Position numbers and translations under genes: made by a program. 64,000 nucleotides of DNA from Mesorhizobium sp. L-8-3 (lineage in GTDB: Bacteria > Pseudomonadota > Alphaproteobacteria > Rhizobiales > Rhizobiaceae), in NCBI RefSeq assembly GCF_016756615.1, contig NZ_AP023262.1, forward strand, positions 4,093,501-4,157,500, in the 5' to 3' direction. This document shows positions 25,679 through 34,258 of the stretch, piece after piece; position 1 is the stretch's first letter, and every line of letters begins with the position of its first letter. The notes under the pieces were generated by a model. The model was not told the origin of the DNA. It made no database searches and saw only the letters and a program-made list of their open reading frames with translations.

Positions 25679-26902
25679 ATGCAGCAATTCGAGAATGCGC
25701 GGAATGCCGCGCTCGCCCTGCGCCCGGACGATCCGGTCTACTGCTTCCGGCCCGAGGTGCTGAAGGCCGATGCACGCAACTTCATGGACATGTTCCCGGG
25801 GAAGACCGCCTATGCCGTGAAGACCAATGGCGAGCAGATCGTCCTGAAGGCGCTGGTCGAGGCCGGCGTGACCGCTTTCGACGTCGCGTCGCCGGGCGAG
25901 TTCGCGGCCGTGCGCGCGGTCTCGTCCGATGCGGAGATGCTCTACATGCATCCGGTCAAGGCGCAGTCCGACATCCGTCTGGCGCTCGAGAAATACGGAA
26001 TTCGTGTCATTTCGATCGACCACGAGGACGAGATCACCAAGCTCACGAGGGTCGTGCGTGCGCTCGATATCGATCCCGGGGCGCTGACCGTGTTCGTCCG
26101 CATCCAGACCAAGGGGTCGGCGGCCTACGAGCTTTCCAAGAAATTCGGGGCAGGGCCGGCCTATGCGGTCGAGCTCGCCCAGAGGCTGGAGAAGACCGGC
26201 TACAAGGTCGGACTGTGCTTCCATGTCGGCAGCCAGATCGAGGACCCTGATACCTATGAGCGCGCGCTGGCCTCGGCCGACTGGGTTCGCAACCGTGTCG
26301 GCTTTCCGCTGGCCGGCCTCGACGTCGGCGGCGGCTTTCCCGCCGAATACGGCCGTGATCCCAACAGCCGCAAGCCGGATATGCCTTCGCTCGGCCAGAT
26401 CATGTCGCGGCTGCGCGGCGACCTCAGGGAATACCAGTTCGATGACATCCCGCTGGTCGCCGAGCCCGGCCGTGTGATCGTGGCGCGGGCCTTCTCGCTC
26501 ATCGTGCGAGTGCTGCTGAGGAAGGGGCGCCGGCTCTACATCAATGACGGCATCTGGGCGTCGCTGTCCGACAGTTGGACCGGCAAGCTGACGCTTCCGG
26601 CGCGCTTCATCCCCGACCCGGCCATCCGCTCCCGCAACGGGAACGAGAAGTCCATCGTCCCGTTCAAGGTCTGCGGTGCCACCTGCGATTCCGTCGACAT
26701 CTTGTCACGGCCGTTCTGGCTGCCGGAGACGGTCGACACCGGAGACTGGATCGAGATCGGCCACATCGGAGCCTATTCGCTGTCGCTCAGGACGCGTTTC
26801 AACGGCTTCTACCCCGACACTTTCGTCGAGGTCACCACGCCGTTCGAGGAGGGCGAGGCGCCGCAGGGGTTTGCCAGTTTGGAGACGATGGCGGCGGAAT
26901 GA
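25679..26902 (+). CDS. Ornithine/lysine decarboxylase, PLP fold type III
   Basis: Cytoplasmic decarboxylase of the eukaryote-like (alanine-racemase-fold) group, converting ornithine to putrescine and perhaps lysine to cadaverine. PLP lysine is Lys48 in YAVKTN; HVGSQ, GGGFPAEYG and the catalytic Cys336 in CGATCDSVD follow. At 407 aa it is somewhat longer than many alphaproteobacterial homologues (about 380). GAGGAG precedes the ATG. Divergent from the EamA transporter. Confidence 0.9.
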   Translation: MQQFENARNAALALRPDDPVYCFRPEVLKADARNFMDMFPGKTAYAVKTNGEQIVLKALVEAGVTAFDVASPGEFAAVRAVSSDAEMLYMHPVKAQSDIRLALEKYGIRVISIDHEDEITKLTRVVRALDIDPGALTVFVRIQTKGSAAYELSKKFGAGPAYAVELAQRLEKTGYKVGLCFHVGSQIEDPDTYERALASADWVRNRVGFPLAGLDVGGGFPAEYGRDPNSRKPDMPSLGQIMSRLRGDLREYQFDDIPLVAEPGRVIVARAFSLIVRVLLRKGRRLYINDGIWASLSDSWTGKLTLPARFIPDPAIRSRNGNEKSIVPFKVCGATCDSVDILSRPFWLPETVDTGDWIEIGHIGAYSLSLRTRFNGFYPDTFVEVTTPFEEGEAPQGFASLETMAAE

Positions 26903-26982
26903 GAGGATGAGCGAATAGCGAGTAGCCAATAGCGAATAGGGGAAAAGGAAAAAGAGTTGCGGCGCAAAACGCTCCGCGTATC

Positions 26983-27038
26983 CTACTCGCTACTCGCTAC
27001 TCGCTACTCGCTACTCGCTACTCGCTACTCGCTACTCG
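26983..27038. repeat. Heptanucleotide tandem repeat (CTACTCG)8
   Basis: Eight perfect head-to-tail copies of CTACTCG fill 56 bases directly after the stop codon of the minus-strand lytic transglycosylase. A looser relative (GCGAATAGCGAGTAGCCAATAG) lies at 26911-26939. Such arrays vary in copy number by slippage. Here it sits between two convergent gene ends, so coding phase variation is not expected. Confidence 0.95.
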
Positions 27039-27039
27039 C

Positions 27040-28218
27040 TCAAATATTCGCCAACAGCGCCGGCGTCGGCCAGCCGTCGACCGGGAAGCCGAGGCGCATC
27101 TGTTCCTGCCTTACGGCCTCGCGGGTGTTGATGCCCAGGATGCCGTCGACCTTGCCGACATCGTAGCCCTTGTCCTCGAGTTTGCGCTGCAGCACCTTCA
27201 TGGCCTCGGGCGGCAGGCCCTCCTCGGGATTGCGGCGGTCGAAGGCCGGGGCGCCGGCGAGCCGCGAGGCGAGGTGAGCCGCGGTCAGGGTGTAGGTGAA
27301 GGACTGGTTCCACTCGAGATAGATGTCGTAGTTGTCGTAGGTGAGGAAGGCGGGGCCCTTGCGACCCATGGGCAGGACGAGGCCGGCCTTGAGGCCCTTG
27401 TCCTCGAGCGCGCTTCCGTCGGGATTGGTGACGCCCCAGCCCGCCCATTGCGACAGCGGCAGCTTGTTGGTGCGGCCGGTTTCTTCCCAGGGCATCTCGT
27501 CGGGCACGCGGACCTCCTGGAGCCACGGCTCGCCGCGCTTCCACCCGCGATGCAGGAGCTTGTTGGCGGTCGTCATGATCACGTCGGGCGCGCTGCCGCG
27601 CAAATCCACCTTGCCGTCCCCGTCACCATCGACGCCGCGCGCCAGATAGTCGGAAGGCAGGATCTGCGTCTGGCCGATCTCGCCGGCCCAGGCCCCCTTG
27701 GTGTCGGCAGGGAGGATGCCGCGATCGATCAGGGTGAGGAGCGGCACCACCTGCGGCTGGAAGAGCTGCGGGCGGCGGCAGTCGTGGGCCAGCGTGACCA
27801 GCGCGTTCAGCGTGCCGAAATCGCCCTGCACCGCGCCGAAATCCGTCTCCAGCGCCCAGAAGGCGGTCGTCACTGCGCCGGGCACGCCGTATTCCTGCTC
27901 GGCCCGGGCGAATATGTCGGCATATTTCTTCAGATTGGCGGCGCCGTTCTTCAGCCGGTAGCTGTTGATCATGCGCCCGGAGAATTCGGCGAAAGTCTGC
28001 GAGAAGACACCCTGGGCGCGGTCGCGCTTCAGCACTTCGGGATCGATCCTGGCATTGGCGAGGGCCGAAAGGCCGAGTTCGCCGACGCCGGCCTGGCGCG
28101 CCTGCTCGGCCACCGCCGATTTCCAGGCTTCGAAATCGCCACCGCATTCCTGCGCCAACGCAGGCGCAGACACACAAAAGGCGGCAAGGGCCGCAAACAA
28201 CGTTCTCGGCAGGACCAT
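27040..28218 (-). CDS. Lytic murein transglycosylase (MltB-like) with PG-binding domain
   Basis: A 392-aa periplasmic enzyme that cleaves peptidoglycan glycan strands to anhydromuropeptides. Residues 1-22 are a Sec signal peptide (cut after ALA-Q). The SLT_2/MltB catalytic domain follows with the catalytic glutamate Glu124 in FWALETDFG, and IGQTQILPSDYL. Residues about 330-390 form a PG_binding_1 domain (LQRKLEDKGYDVGKVDGILG). No lipobox cysteine, so it is soluble rather than a lipoprotein. GGAGAG precedes the ATG. Confidence 0.92.
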   Translation of the reverse strand: MVLPRTLFAALAAFCVSAPALAQECGGDFEAWKSAVAEQARQAGVGELGLSALANARIDPEVLKRDRAQGVFSQTFAEFSGRMINSYRLKNGAANLKKYADIFARAEQEYGVPGAVTTAFWALETDFGAVQGDFGTLNALVTLAHDCRRPQLFQPQVVPLLTLIDRGILPADTKGAWAGEIGQTQILPSDYLARGVDGDGDGKVDLRGSAPDVIMTTANKLLHRGWKRGEPWLQEVRVPDEMPWEETGRTNKLPLSQWAGWGVTNPDGSALEDKGLKAGLVLPMGRKGPAFLTYDNYDIYLEWNQSFTYTLTAAHLASRLAGAPAFDRRNPEEGLPPEAMKVLQRKLEDKGYDVGKVDGILGINTREAVRQEQMRLGFPVDGWPTPALLANI

Positions 28219-28387
28219 CTGCTCTCTCCGATTTGACTGCGCCGCTCCTGCCGCAATGACATGGCCAAAAGCAGGCAAAACATCCAAATTGGGGCGGGCC
28301 GTAGCACAATCCCCTGACGTTGCAAAAAGCCGTAACGCCGTAAGGCGCCGAATGCCGATCACGAAAAGCTGATCGGCGACGTGCCCC

Positions 28388-29233
28388 TCACGACGCGTGG
28401 GCCTTCAGCCATTTCCTCCAGGCGGCGACATTGCCGTTGAAGACATTGATGTCGGCATTGCCCTTGATGCCGGGGATGACGCCTGTTCCGGTATATTGCC
28501 AGAACGAGAAGGGATGGCTTCCGTATCGTTCGGTGGGATGGCCCGCGACGGAACGGAGCCAGTAAGGGTAGTCGCGGAACGCGGCGAGGCCGTTGTCGTC
28601 GAAGAAGTCGATCGAGGTATAGATGATCGGCTTCTTGCCGTAGTGCTTCTCCACCGCAGTGAGGAACACCCGCATCTCGCGGCGCACCGTCGCCGCATCG
28701 GGACGCAGCTTGCAGGTCGGCGAGTCGGGATTCCACTCCATGTCGAGGACAGGCGGCATCGCGGAGCGGTCGCGCGGCACATTGCGGATGAACCAGGCGG
28801 CTTGCTCCGCGGCGGGCCGGCAGAAATAGAAGAAATGATATGCGGCACGAGGGACGCCCGCGAGCCTGGCGCCGTTCCAGTGGTCGGCGAACTTGTCGTC
28901 GAGACGGTCGCCGCCCTCGGTCGCCTTGATGAAGGCGAAGGAGACGCCGCTCTTCCGGGCCAGCCCCCAGTCGACGGATCGCTGGTATTTGGAGACGTCG
29001 GTGCCATGCACCTCGTAGTGCCAGGGCGTGCGGCCATTCCAGTCGTGCGGATCGTTGTCGTCGAAGCGCGGGGCGCGCACCGCGACCATGCCGGCCGACG
29101 ACGTTCGCGATAGGCTTTCGGTGGTCGTCTTGACGCTGGCCGAGGGCGCCAGATCGTAGTCGATCGCGGTGCAGGCGGCGAGCGGCGCCATCAAGGCCAG
29201 CGCACTCGAGATCAAGACGGCGAGACGACGCAT
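28388..29233 (-). CDS. GH25-family lysozyme, probable lipoprotein
   Basis: A 281-aa muramidase of glycoside hydrolase family 25. The N-terminus (MRRLAVLISSALALMAPLAAC) ends in a lipobox with Cys21, predicting a lipid anchor. The catalytic domain begins HGTDVSKYQRSVDWG and holds the acidic pair in VLDMEWN; FWQYTGTGVIPGIKG is near the end. It precedes the lytic transglycosylase on the same strand with 169 bases between, so the two may form a peptidoglycan-turnover unit. Confidence 0.9.
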   Translation of the reverse strand: MRRLAVLISSALALMAPLAACTAIDYDLAPSASVKTTTESLSRTSSAGMVAVRAPRFDDNDPHDWNGRTPWHYEVHGTDVSKYQRSVDWGLARKSGVSFAFIKATEGGDRLDDKFADHWNGARLAGVPRAAYHFFYFCRPAAEQAAWFIRNVPRDRSAMPPVLDMEWNPDSPTCKLRPDAATVRREMRVFLTAVEKHYGKKPIIYTSIDFFDDNGLAAFRDYPYWLRSVAGHPTERYGSHPFSFWQYTGTGVIPGIKGNADINVFNGNVAAWRKWLKAHAS

Positions 29234-29586
29234 CGCTGCTCCTTAATGCATGTCTCCCGAAAGTGTGCGGCGGCTTCGGGATAAGACATGCGCAAAATCA
29301 GGAACTACATCATGTCGCGTGAAGCCTTTTTCGCGCGACATGCTGTAGGGCCGGACTCGGTCGTCATGCGGGACGCGCGGCACTCGCATTCCACCGGCGA
29401 TGGCGCCGGCCGAGCTCGGGTCAGTTCTGAACTGGAACGGCCCGCAGCCCCACGCTGCGAACCGGCAGTCCCCCTTCATCAACCATCAAGGTTGATTTTC
29501 GGTTGATCACCCTCGAAAGGTGATAAACCTTGCCCGACAAATCGCGGCAAATCCATGGCCGAAATGCGAAGCACGAGGAGGGGAAG
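29234..29586. repeat. Intergenic palindromes before serine hydrolase
   Basis: 353 bases without a gene. The second GCATGTC...GACATGC element lies at 29248-29291. A second palindrome, CATGTCGCG...CGCGACATG, is at about 29311-29342. Two small inverted repeats (ATCAAGGTTGAT at about 29485; TCACC...GGTGA at about 29506) follow. They could serve as the promoter/operator of the downstream gene. Confidence 0.6.
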
Positions 29587-30972
29587 GTGCGGATCGCGTT
29601 GAAAATCGTCAAATGGCTGGTCGTGCTCGTGGTCGTCGTCCTGGCCGTCCTGGCCGGTTGGCTCTATTTCGCGCCGCCCGCCCTGATCCGCGTCGCGTCC
29701 GGATACTCGGCCAAGATCGTCTGTTCCAACGTCTTCATCGTCGGCCGCGATGCGGGGCAGGTCCTGGCGCTCGACGTGCAGGCGCCCGGCCATCCCATCC
29801 TCAGGTTCATGCGCGTCTCGGTGGATGCCGATGCCAGGACGGTGACCGCCGGCCTGTTCGGCGTCTTCGGCAGGGCCGTGGCGGTGGCACGCGACGGTTT
29901 TGGCTGCACCGACGTGCCGGATGGCGACCTCGCCGCCGTGCCGGTTCCGCCTTCGCTCGGCGACGCCCTGCCGGAGAGCGCGGGCATCTGGCCGGAGGGC
30001 GATGCCGTCGAGCCGTCACAGGACCCTGACATCGCCACGGTGCTTGACGATCCGGACCTGACCGGTGCCGGCATGCGCGCCGTGGTCGTGGTCCATAACG
30101 GACGCATCGTCGGCGAGCGTTACGGCGAGGGTTTTTCAACGAAGACGCCGCTGCTCGGCTGGTCGATGACCAAATCGGTGACGGCCGCGGTCGTCGGCAC
30201 GCTGGTCAAAGCCGGGATGATCTCCGTCGAACAGAAGGACCTCTTTCCGGACTGGAAGGCGGATGGCCGCGCCGCGATCAGCCTCGCCGACCTGATGGCG
30301 ATGTCGAGCGGGCTTGCCTTCAACGAGGACTATGGCGACGTCGCCGACGTCACCCGGATGCTCTATTTGGAGCCCGACATGGCCGGTTTCGCTTCCGCCA
30401 AACCGCTCGACGGCGATATCGGCAAGGTCTGGAGCTATTCGAGCGGCACCACGGTGATGCTCTCCAGGATCTGGCAGAACGCGCTGGGCGAGCCGGACAA
30501 GGCGCTGGCCTGGCCGAAGCAGGCGCTGTTCGATCCGATCGGCATGTCCAGCGCCGTGCTGGAGACTGATGCGCGCGGCACCTTCGTCGGCTCGTCGTAT
30601 CTTTATGCTACCGCGCGCGATTGGGCGCGTTTCGGCCAGTTCATGCTGCAGGACGGCGTCTGGAACGGCACGGAGATCCTTCCGCCGGGCTTCGTCTCCT
30701 GGATGCGCGAGGCTGTGCCAGCCTCGAAGGGCGAATATGGGCGTGGCCAGGTCTGGCTTCACGGATCGGATGCCGGCACCCCTGCCGGCGAGAACCCCGA
30801 CAAGGGCTTCGACCTTCCGCCCGATGCCTACTGGTTCCTCGGCCATGACGGTCAGTCGGTCGCCGTCATTCCGTCGCGGAAGCTGGTCGTGGTGCGGCTC
30901 GGGCTGACGCCTTCGAAGCTCGGATACAAGGCGCAGGCGCTTGTCGCGGCCTTGGTGAAGGCCGTCCAATAG
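29587..30972 (+). CDS. Membrane-anchored serine hydrolase (class C beta-lactamase-like)
   Basis: A 461-aa protein with one N-terminal transmembrane helix (about residues 8-30) and a periplasmic serine-hydrolase domain of the beta-lactamase/transpeptidase-like fold. The nucleophile motif S-x-x-K is S193-M-T-K196 and the tyrosine element is WSYSSGT; WFLGHDGQS replaces the usual KTG/HTG box. The GTG at 29587 is chosen because GAGGAGGGG lies just upstream. Likely an esterase or peptidase; antibiotic hydrolysis cannot be deduced. Confidence 0.85.
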   Translation: MRIALKIVKWLVVLVVVVLAVLAGWLYFAPPALIRVASGYSAKIVCSNVFIVGRDAGQVLALDVQAPGHPILRFMRVSVDADARTVTAGLFGVFGRAVAVARDGFGCTDVPDGDLAAVPVPPSLGDALPESAGIWPEGDAVEPSQDPDIATVLDDPDLTGAGMRAVVVVHNGRIVGERYGEGFSTKTPLLGWSMTKSVTAAVVGTLVKAGMISVEQKDLFPDWKADGRAAISLADLMAMSSGLAFNEDYGDVADVTRMLYLEPDMAGFASAKPLDGDIGKVWSYSSGTTVMLSRIWQNALGEPDKALAWPKQALFDPIGMSSAVLETDARGTFVGSSYLYATARDWARFGQFMLQDGVWNGTEILPPGFVSWMREAVPASKGEYGRGQVWLHGSDAGTPAGENPDKGFDLPPDAYWFLGHDGQSVAVIPSRKLVVVRLGLTPSKLGYKAQALVAALVKAVQ

Positions 30973-31009
30973 GCGGCGCCATGGCGCAAGGACCGCAATG
31001 CCGCGAGAT

Positions 31010-31666
31010 TCAGGTCGGTCGCGTCACGACGGCATGGACTGCGTAGCCCCGGTATAGCGAGCGAAATGAAAGGCTTGCGTGCGCTTTCCGAGTTTCCGAT
31101 TCCAGGACTTCGGCCATCGCGTCACGCGGTGTGACGTGGAATTTGGCGAGCCAGGCGCGCAGCAGGCGCTTGAACCAGGAAGGCAGGCGCTCCTGCCGGC
31201 CGAAATCGACGATATGGAGCGATCCGCCGGGCTTCAGCACGCCCAGCGCTGCGGCGATCGTTTTTTCCCAGCCGGGGATCATGGACAGCGAATAGGAGAC
31301 GAAGACGCGGTCGAAGCCGGCTTCACCGAACAGGGCCTGAGCATTGAAGGCGGTGGCGTCGCCCTGGGCGAGCTTCACACGCGGGCCGGCGCCGTCCTGC
31401 GCGACGGCGCGGGCTGCCGTTTCGAGCATGGCTGTGGAGATGTCCAGCCCGAAGAAGCGCGCTTTGGGGTAACGGCGTGCGGCGAGAACGAGGTTGCGAC
31501 CAGTGCCGCAGCCGAGTTCCAGTACGGTGCCGCCGTCGGGCGCCCTTAGCCCGGCGATCATGCTGTCACGACCCAGAAGGTAGTATTTGCGGGTGGCGTC
31601 GTAGATATGGCGCTGGCGGCGATAGACGCCGTCCATGAGCGCGGCGTGGCTTCCGGCAGCGGTCAT
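31010..31666 (-). CDS. btaB: Diacylglyceryl-homoserine N-methyltransferase (betaine lipid)
   Basis: SAM-dependent enzyme that adds three methyl groups to diacylglyceryl-homoserine to give the betaine lipid DGTS. The 218-aa class I methyltransferase has motif I VLELGCGTGRN and GLDISTAMLETA. Its ATG overlaps the btaA TGA (ATGA at 31663-31666). Order btaA then btaB is that of alphaproteobacterial DGTS operons, which in other species are induced by phosphate starvation; no Pho box was identified with confidence. Confidence 0.92.
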   Translation of the reverse strand: MTAAGSHAALMDGVYRRQRHIYDATRKYYLLGRDSMIAGLRAPDGGTVLELGCGTGRNLVLAARRYPKARFFGLDISTAMLETAARAVAQDGAGPRVKLAQGDATAFNAQALFGEAGFDRVFVSYSLSMIPGWEKTIAAALGVLKPGGSLHIVDFGRQERLPSWFKRLLRAWLAKFHVTPRDAMAEVLESETRKAHASLSFRSLYRGYAVHAVVTRPT

Positions 31667-32925
31667 TGGTCTTTCAGCACATAGAGATGGAAGCCGCCAT
31701 AGATGGCCGAGCGGTCGCGCGCTGCCAGTTCCCGTGACTGCTCTTCCTCGTAGCGCCAACGGCCGAGGATGCTTTCCGAGACCCGCCCGGGCAGCAGCGA
31801 CGGCTCCGCGGCGGTCCGGAAGATGACGCGCGCGCCGGGGGCGGCGGTGCGGGTGATCTCGGTCCACAGTGCGTTGAGCTGCGCATCGTTCATCCAGTCC
31901 TGGGCGTCGAGCAGCACGTAGCGGTTGACGGAACCGGCAGGCTTGCGGCTCAGGAGTTCGGTGAAGTTTACATTGTGAATGGCGACACGGTCGGCGTTGC
32001 GCTTGATGACGGCGTGGTTGCCCTGCTCGAGATAGGCGGGCAGGGCGGCTTCTCCCGGCTTCGGGTAACGGCGCGCGAAAGCCTGCCAGGCGAAGTAGTT
32101 CTCGCGCAGCGGAAAATGGCAGGCGAGCTTTTCCAGGCGGGCCGAAAGCACGCTGGCCATGGTGCCGTCGCCCGATGTGATGAGGGAATCGTATTGTGCC
32201 GGCGGAATGCCGAGGCCGAACAGCGATGCCTTCAGCGATGTCGCGCGACGCAGCAGCGGCTTGCGGAAGATCGGCTTCAGTTCCTCTTCGAAGAAGCGCC
32301 GCTGGTCGTGCAGCGACCGCGCCTCCATGATGGCCGCGGGATCGACGCCATGCAGCTTCGCCACCCTGTGGCCGAGGGCGATGAACAGGCCGAGCAGGCC
32401 GGTCCGGTAGAAATTCTTGCGGAACACGGTGATGCGCCGCTTGCCGAGCCAGTTGCGGCGCTCCCAATAGGCCCGCGAACGCGCATCGAGATGCGGCGCG
32501 ACGAAACGGTCATAGGCGGCCGTGTTGGCCGGGTGTCCCGCCTCGCCGAAGAAGCGAAAGAGGTCGGCATGGGCGGGCAGGTGGCGTACCGCCGTCAGCT
32601 TCATCCGGTTCAGCGCCACATGGGCCGTGTTCAGGTCCACCGCGTCGATCTGCGCCGGCGACCGGGTAAGATAGGCGAGCACGTTGCAGCCGCCCGACGC
32701 GATGGTGACGATACGGTGGCCTTCCGCCAGTTGCATCGCTTCCATGTCGACGTCGGGGTCTTCCCAGATCTGGGGGTAGACGAGGCCGGAGAACAGCAAG
32801 GCGAAGAGGCGTTCCGACAGGCCATCCTTGGACAGGGCCCGATTCTGGTAGATCGCCTTGCCGAGCCGGCGGTTCTTGCGCAGTCGCCCTTGCTCTAGGC
32901 CGATATCCCCGGAGAGGTCGGTCAT
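31663..32925 (-). CDS. btaA: SAM:diacylglycerol 3-amino-3-carboxypropyltransferase
   Basis: First enzyme of betaine-lipid (DGTS) synthesis, moving the aminocarboxypropyl group of SAM to diacylglycerol. The 420-aa DUF3419/BtaA protein has the family's start ALLFSGLVYPQIWEDP, the SAM site IVTIASGGCNVLAYL, DAVDLNTAHVALNRMK and a C-terminal VLLDAQDWMND block. It is likely membrane associated. It directly borders the decayed mobile island upstream. Confidence 0.93.
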   Translation of the reverse strand: MTDLSGDIGLEQGRLRKNRRLGKAIYQNRALSKDGLSERLFALLFSGLVYPQIWEDPDVDMEAMQLAEGHRIVTIASGGCNVLAYLTRSPAQIDAVDLNTAHVALNRMKLTAVRHLPAHADLFRFFGEAGHPANTAAYDRFVAPHLDARSRAYWERRNWLGKRRITVFRKNFYRTGLLGLFIALGHRVAKLHGVDPAAIMEARSLHDQRRFFEEELKPIFRKPLLRRATSLKASLFGLGIPPAQYDSLITSGDGTMASVLSARLEKLACHFPLRENYFAWQAFARRYPKPGEAALPAYLEQGNHAVIKRNADRVAIHNVNFTELLSRKPAGSVNRYVLLDAQDWMNDAQLNALWTEITRTAAPGARVIFRTAAEPSLLPGRVSESILGRWRYEEEQSRELAARDRSAIYGGFHLYVLKDQ

Positions 32926-32989
32926 TGGAAGCGATTCCCCTGTTGCGTTGGCGCAAGCGGGTATCGCGGGGCCATGACAGGCGCGTGAC

Positions 32990-33174
32990 AGGCCCTGTCG
33001 GCCACCGGGCCGCGACCGATAGTGGTGTTCTTCGGAGCTTGTCGGCCATCCAGAGCAGGGCACCGTAGATGATCGCGCGGTCGTCGCCGGTTAGGTCCAC
33101 GACCTCTGCCTTGACGACGAGGCCGCCGAGTTCGATCAGATGCCGCGTGCGCCTGCGGCGCTCGACCTGCCACG
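32990..33174 (-). pseudogene. Conjugal transfer protein TraD remnant
   Basis: Reading leftward from about 33170 the frame gives QVERRRRTRHLIELGGLVVK, then VDLTGDDRAIIYGALLWMAD, the core of the small TraD proteins of rhizobial conjugative elements. It lacks a start codon and runs into unrelated sequence after about 33030. Its head abuts the alpA remnant, so an internal deletion has joined two opposite-strand fragments at about 33172. Confidence 0.65.
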
Positions 33175-33339
33175 CTCTCCCGCTTCACCATCTACCGCAA
33201 GATCGCGGAGGGCACGTTCCCGGCCCAGCTCAAAATCAGCACCAACGGCACGGGATGGAAAGAACCCGACATCAACCCATGGGTAGCCCACCCTGTCGGA
33301 TGGCGTCCGAAGACCGAGTTCGACTTCGATGACGTCTGA
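33175..33339 (+). pseudogene. AlpA-family regulator remnant
   Basis: The frame begins abruptly LSRFTIYRKIAEGTFPAQLK and ends FDFDDV-stop (54 codons). It matches the helix-turn-helix and wing of AlpA-type prophage/ICE regulators (LSRSTIYR..., WREADINAWL). There is no start codon, the N-terminal 10-15 residues having been lost at the junction with the traD remnant. Its last bases overlap the next frame, as in intact mobile elements. Confidence 0.7.
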
Positions 33340-33604
33340 TCGCGCTGACGACGACGGAGCGGGCGCAGCGCCTCGCTCCCGCCGCATCAGGCCGCCGACC
33401 GCATCGGAGCAACTTGAAGAACTGTTGGGATACCATGTCCCGATTGGCCGCTCGCCCAAGCACGACCTCTCCACATGGACCGTCACCGATGACTGGCCCC
33501 ATCCCGTTCCGGTCACGGAAGCCGAGGTGTTCGAGCAATAGTTTGGCGACCTGTTCGATGAATTGTTGGGACCAAACTCCTCGGTGGCTCCGCGTCGAGG
33601 CTAG
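33329..33604 (+). pseudogene. Mobile-element hypothetical gene interrupted by an amber codon
   Basis: From ATG 33329 a 70-codon frame (containing EQLEELLGYHVPIGRSPKHD and TDDWPHPVPVTEAEVFEQ) stops at TAG 33539-33541. The same frame then continues for 20 codons, FGDLFDELLGPNSSVAPRRG, to a second stop at 33602. The family, which accompanies alpA genes, would place Trp at the stop (EQW-FGDLFDELL), so a single TGG to TAG change explains the break. Function unknown. Confidence 0.65.
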
Positions 33605-33648
33605 AATTCGCCCTTGGAAATGGTACTATATGATGATACTGGAATTCG

Positions 33649-33903
33649 ATGAAAAAGCGTCACAGGGCCACGCTCGAATCCATCTTCGCTCGGCCCGTCA
33701 GCGGAGCTATTCGCTGGACCGATATCGAGGCGCTGTTTGTCGCCCTCGGAGCAGAAGTCAGCGAGCGGGAGGGATCGCGCATAGGTGTCTTCCTGTTTGG
33801 CGAAGTGCGCGTCTTCCACCGCCCCCATCCTTCGCCGGATACGGATAAAGGCGCGGTCGCCAGCATTCGGAAGTGGCTGGACGAACACGGAGTAAGGCCA
33901 TGA
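33649..33903 (+). CDS. hicA: HicA-family mRNA interferase toxin
   Basis: An 84-aa toxin of the type II HicAB system, cleaving mRNA through a double-stranded-RNA-binding-like fold. It is full length: MKKRHRATLESIFARPVSGA, then IRWTDIEALFVALGAE and VFHRPHPSPDTDKGAVASIR, with the expected catalytic histidine in FHRPH. The ATG follows GGAATTCG. Its stop overlaps hicB (ATGA at 33900). It is intact although genes on both sides are decayed. Confidence 0.9.
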   Translation: MKKRHRATLESIFARPVSGAIRWTDIEALFVALGAEVSEREGSRIGVFLFGEVRVFHRPHPSPDTDKGAVASIRKWLDEHGVRP

Positions 33904-34232
33904 ACAACGTAATCGAAATCAATGGCGAAAAGGCGGTTATCGCCTTTGACCCCGAGATTCAGATGCTGCGCGGCGAGTTTGTCGGCCTGAATGGCGGTGC
34001 CGACTTTTATGCTGAAAGCGTCCACGCTCTGATCGAGGAAGGCAGTAAGTCATTGACCGTCTATCTCGAAATGTGCCGGGAAAAGGGAATCGAACCGCGC
34101 CGGAAATTCTCCGGAAGGTTCAATGTCCGCCTCGATCCTGACGATCATGCCGCGGCAGTCATTGCGGCGGCGGCGGCGGGCAAGAGCCTGAATGAATGGA
34201 TCGTGACGGCGATCAGGGAAGCCGCTGAATAA
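33900..34232 (+). CDS. hicB: HicB-family antitoxin
   Basis: A 110-aa antitoxin with an RNase-H-like N-terminal domain (VIEINGEKAVIAFDPEIQMLRGEFVGLNGGADFYA, partial quotation intended only as landmarks) and a C-terminal ribbon-helix-helix DNA-binding segment (RFNVRLDPDDHAAAVIAAAA...SLNEWIVTAI). It neutralises HicA and should repress the hicAB promoter. The start is fixed by the ATGA overlap. Alternative upstream start at 33873 would overlap hicA by 31 bases and is unlikely. Confidence 0.88.
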   Translation: MNNVIEINGEKAVIAFDPEIQMLRGEFVGLNGGADFYAESVHALIEEGSKSLTVYLEMCREKGIEPRRKFSGRFNVRLDPDDHAAAVIAAAAAGKSLNEWIVTAIREAAE

Positions 34233-34258
34233 CGAGAGCACCGCGCCTGGGGCGCACC

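Noticed and set aside
26983..27038. Possible CRISPR array
   Set aside because: Units are 7 bp with no spacers and no cas genes; it is a simple tandem repeat.
33131..33175. A frameshifted upstream half of alpA (MPRAPAALDLP)
   Set aside because: This stretch is better explained as the antisense of the traD remnant, so alpA is truncated rather than frameshifted.
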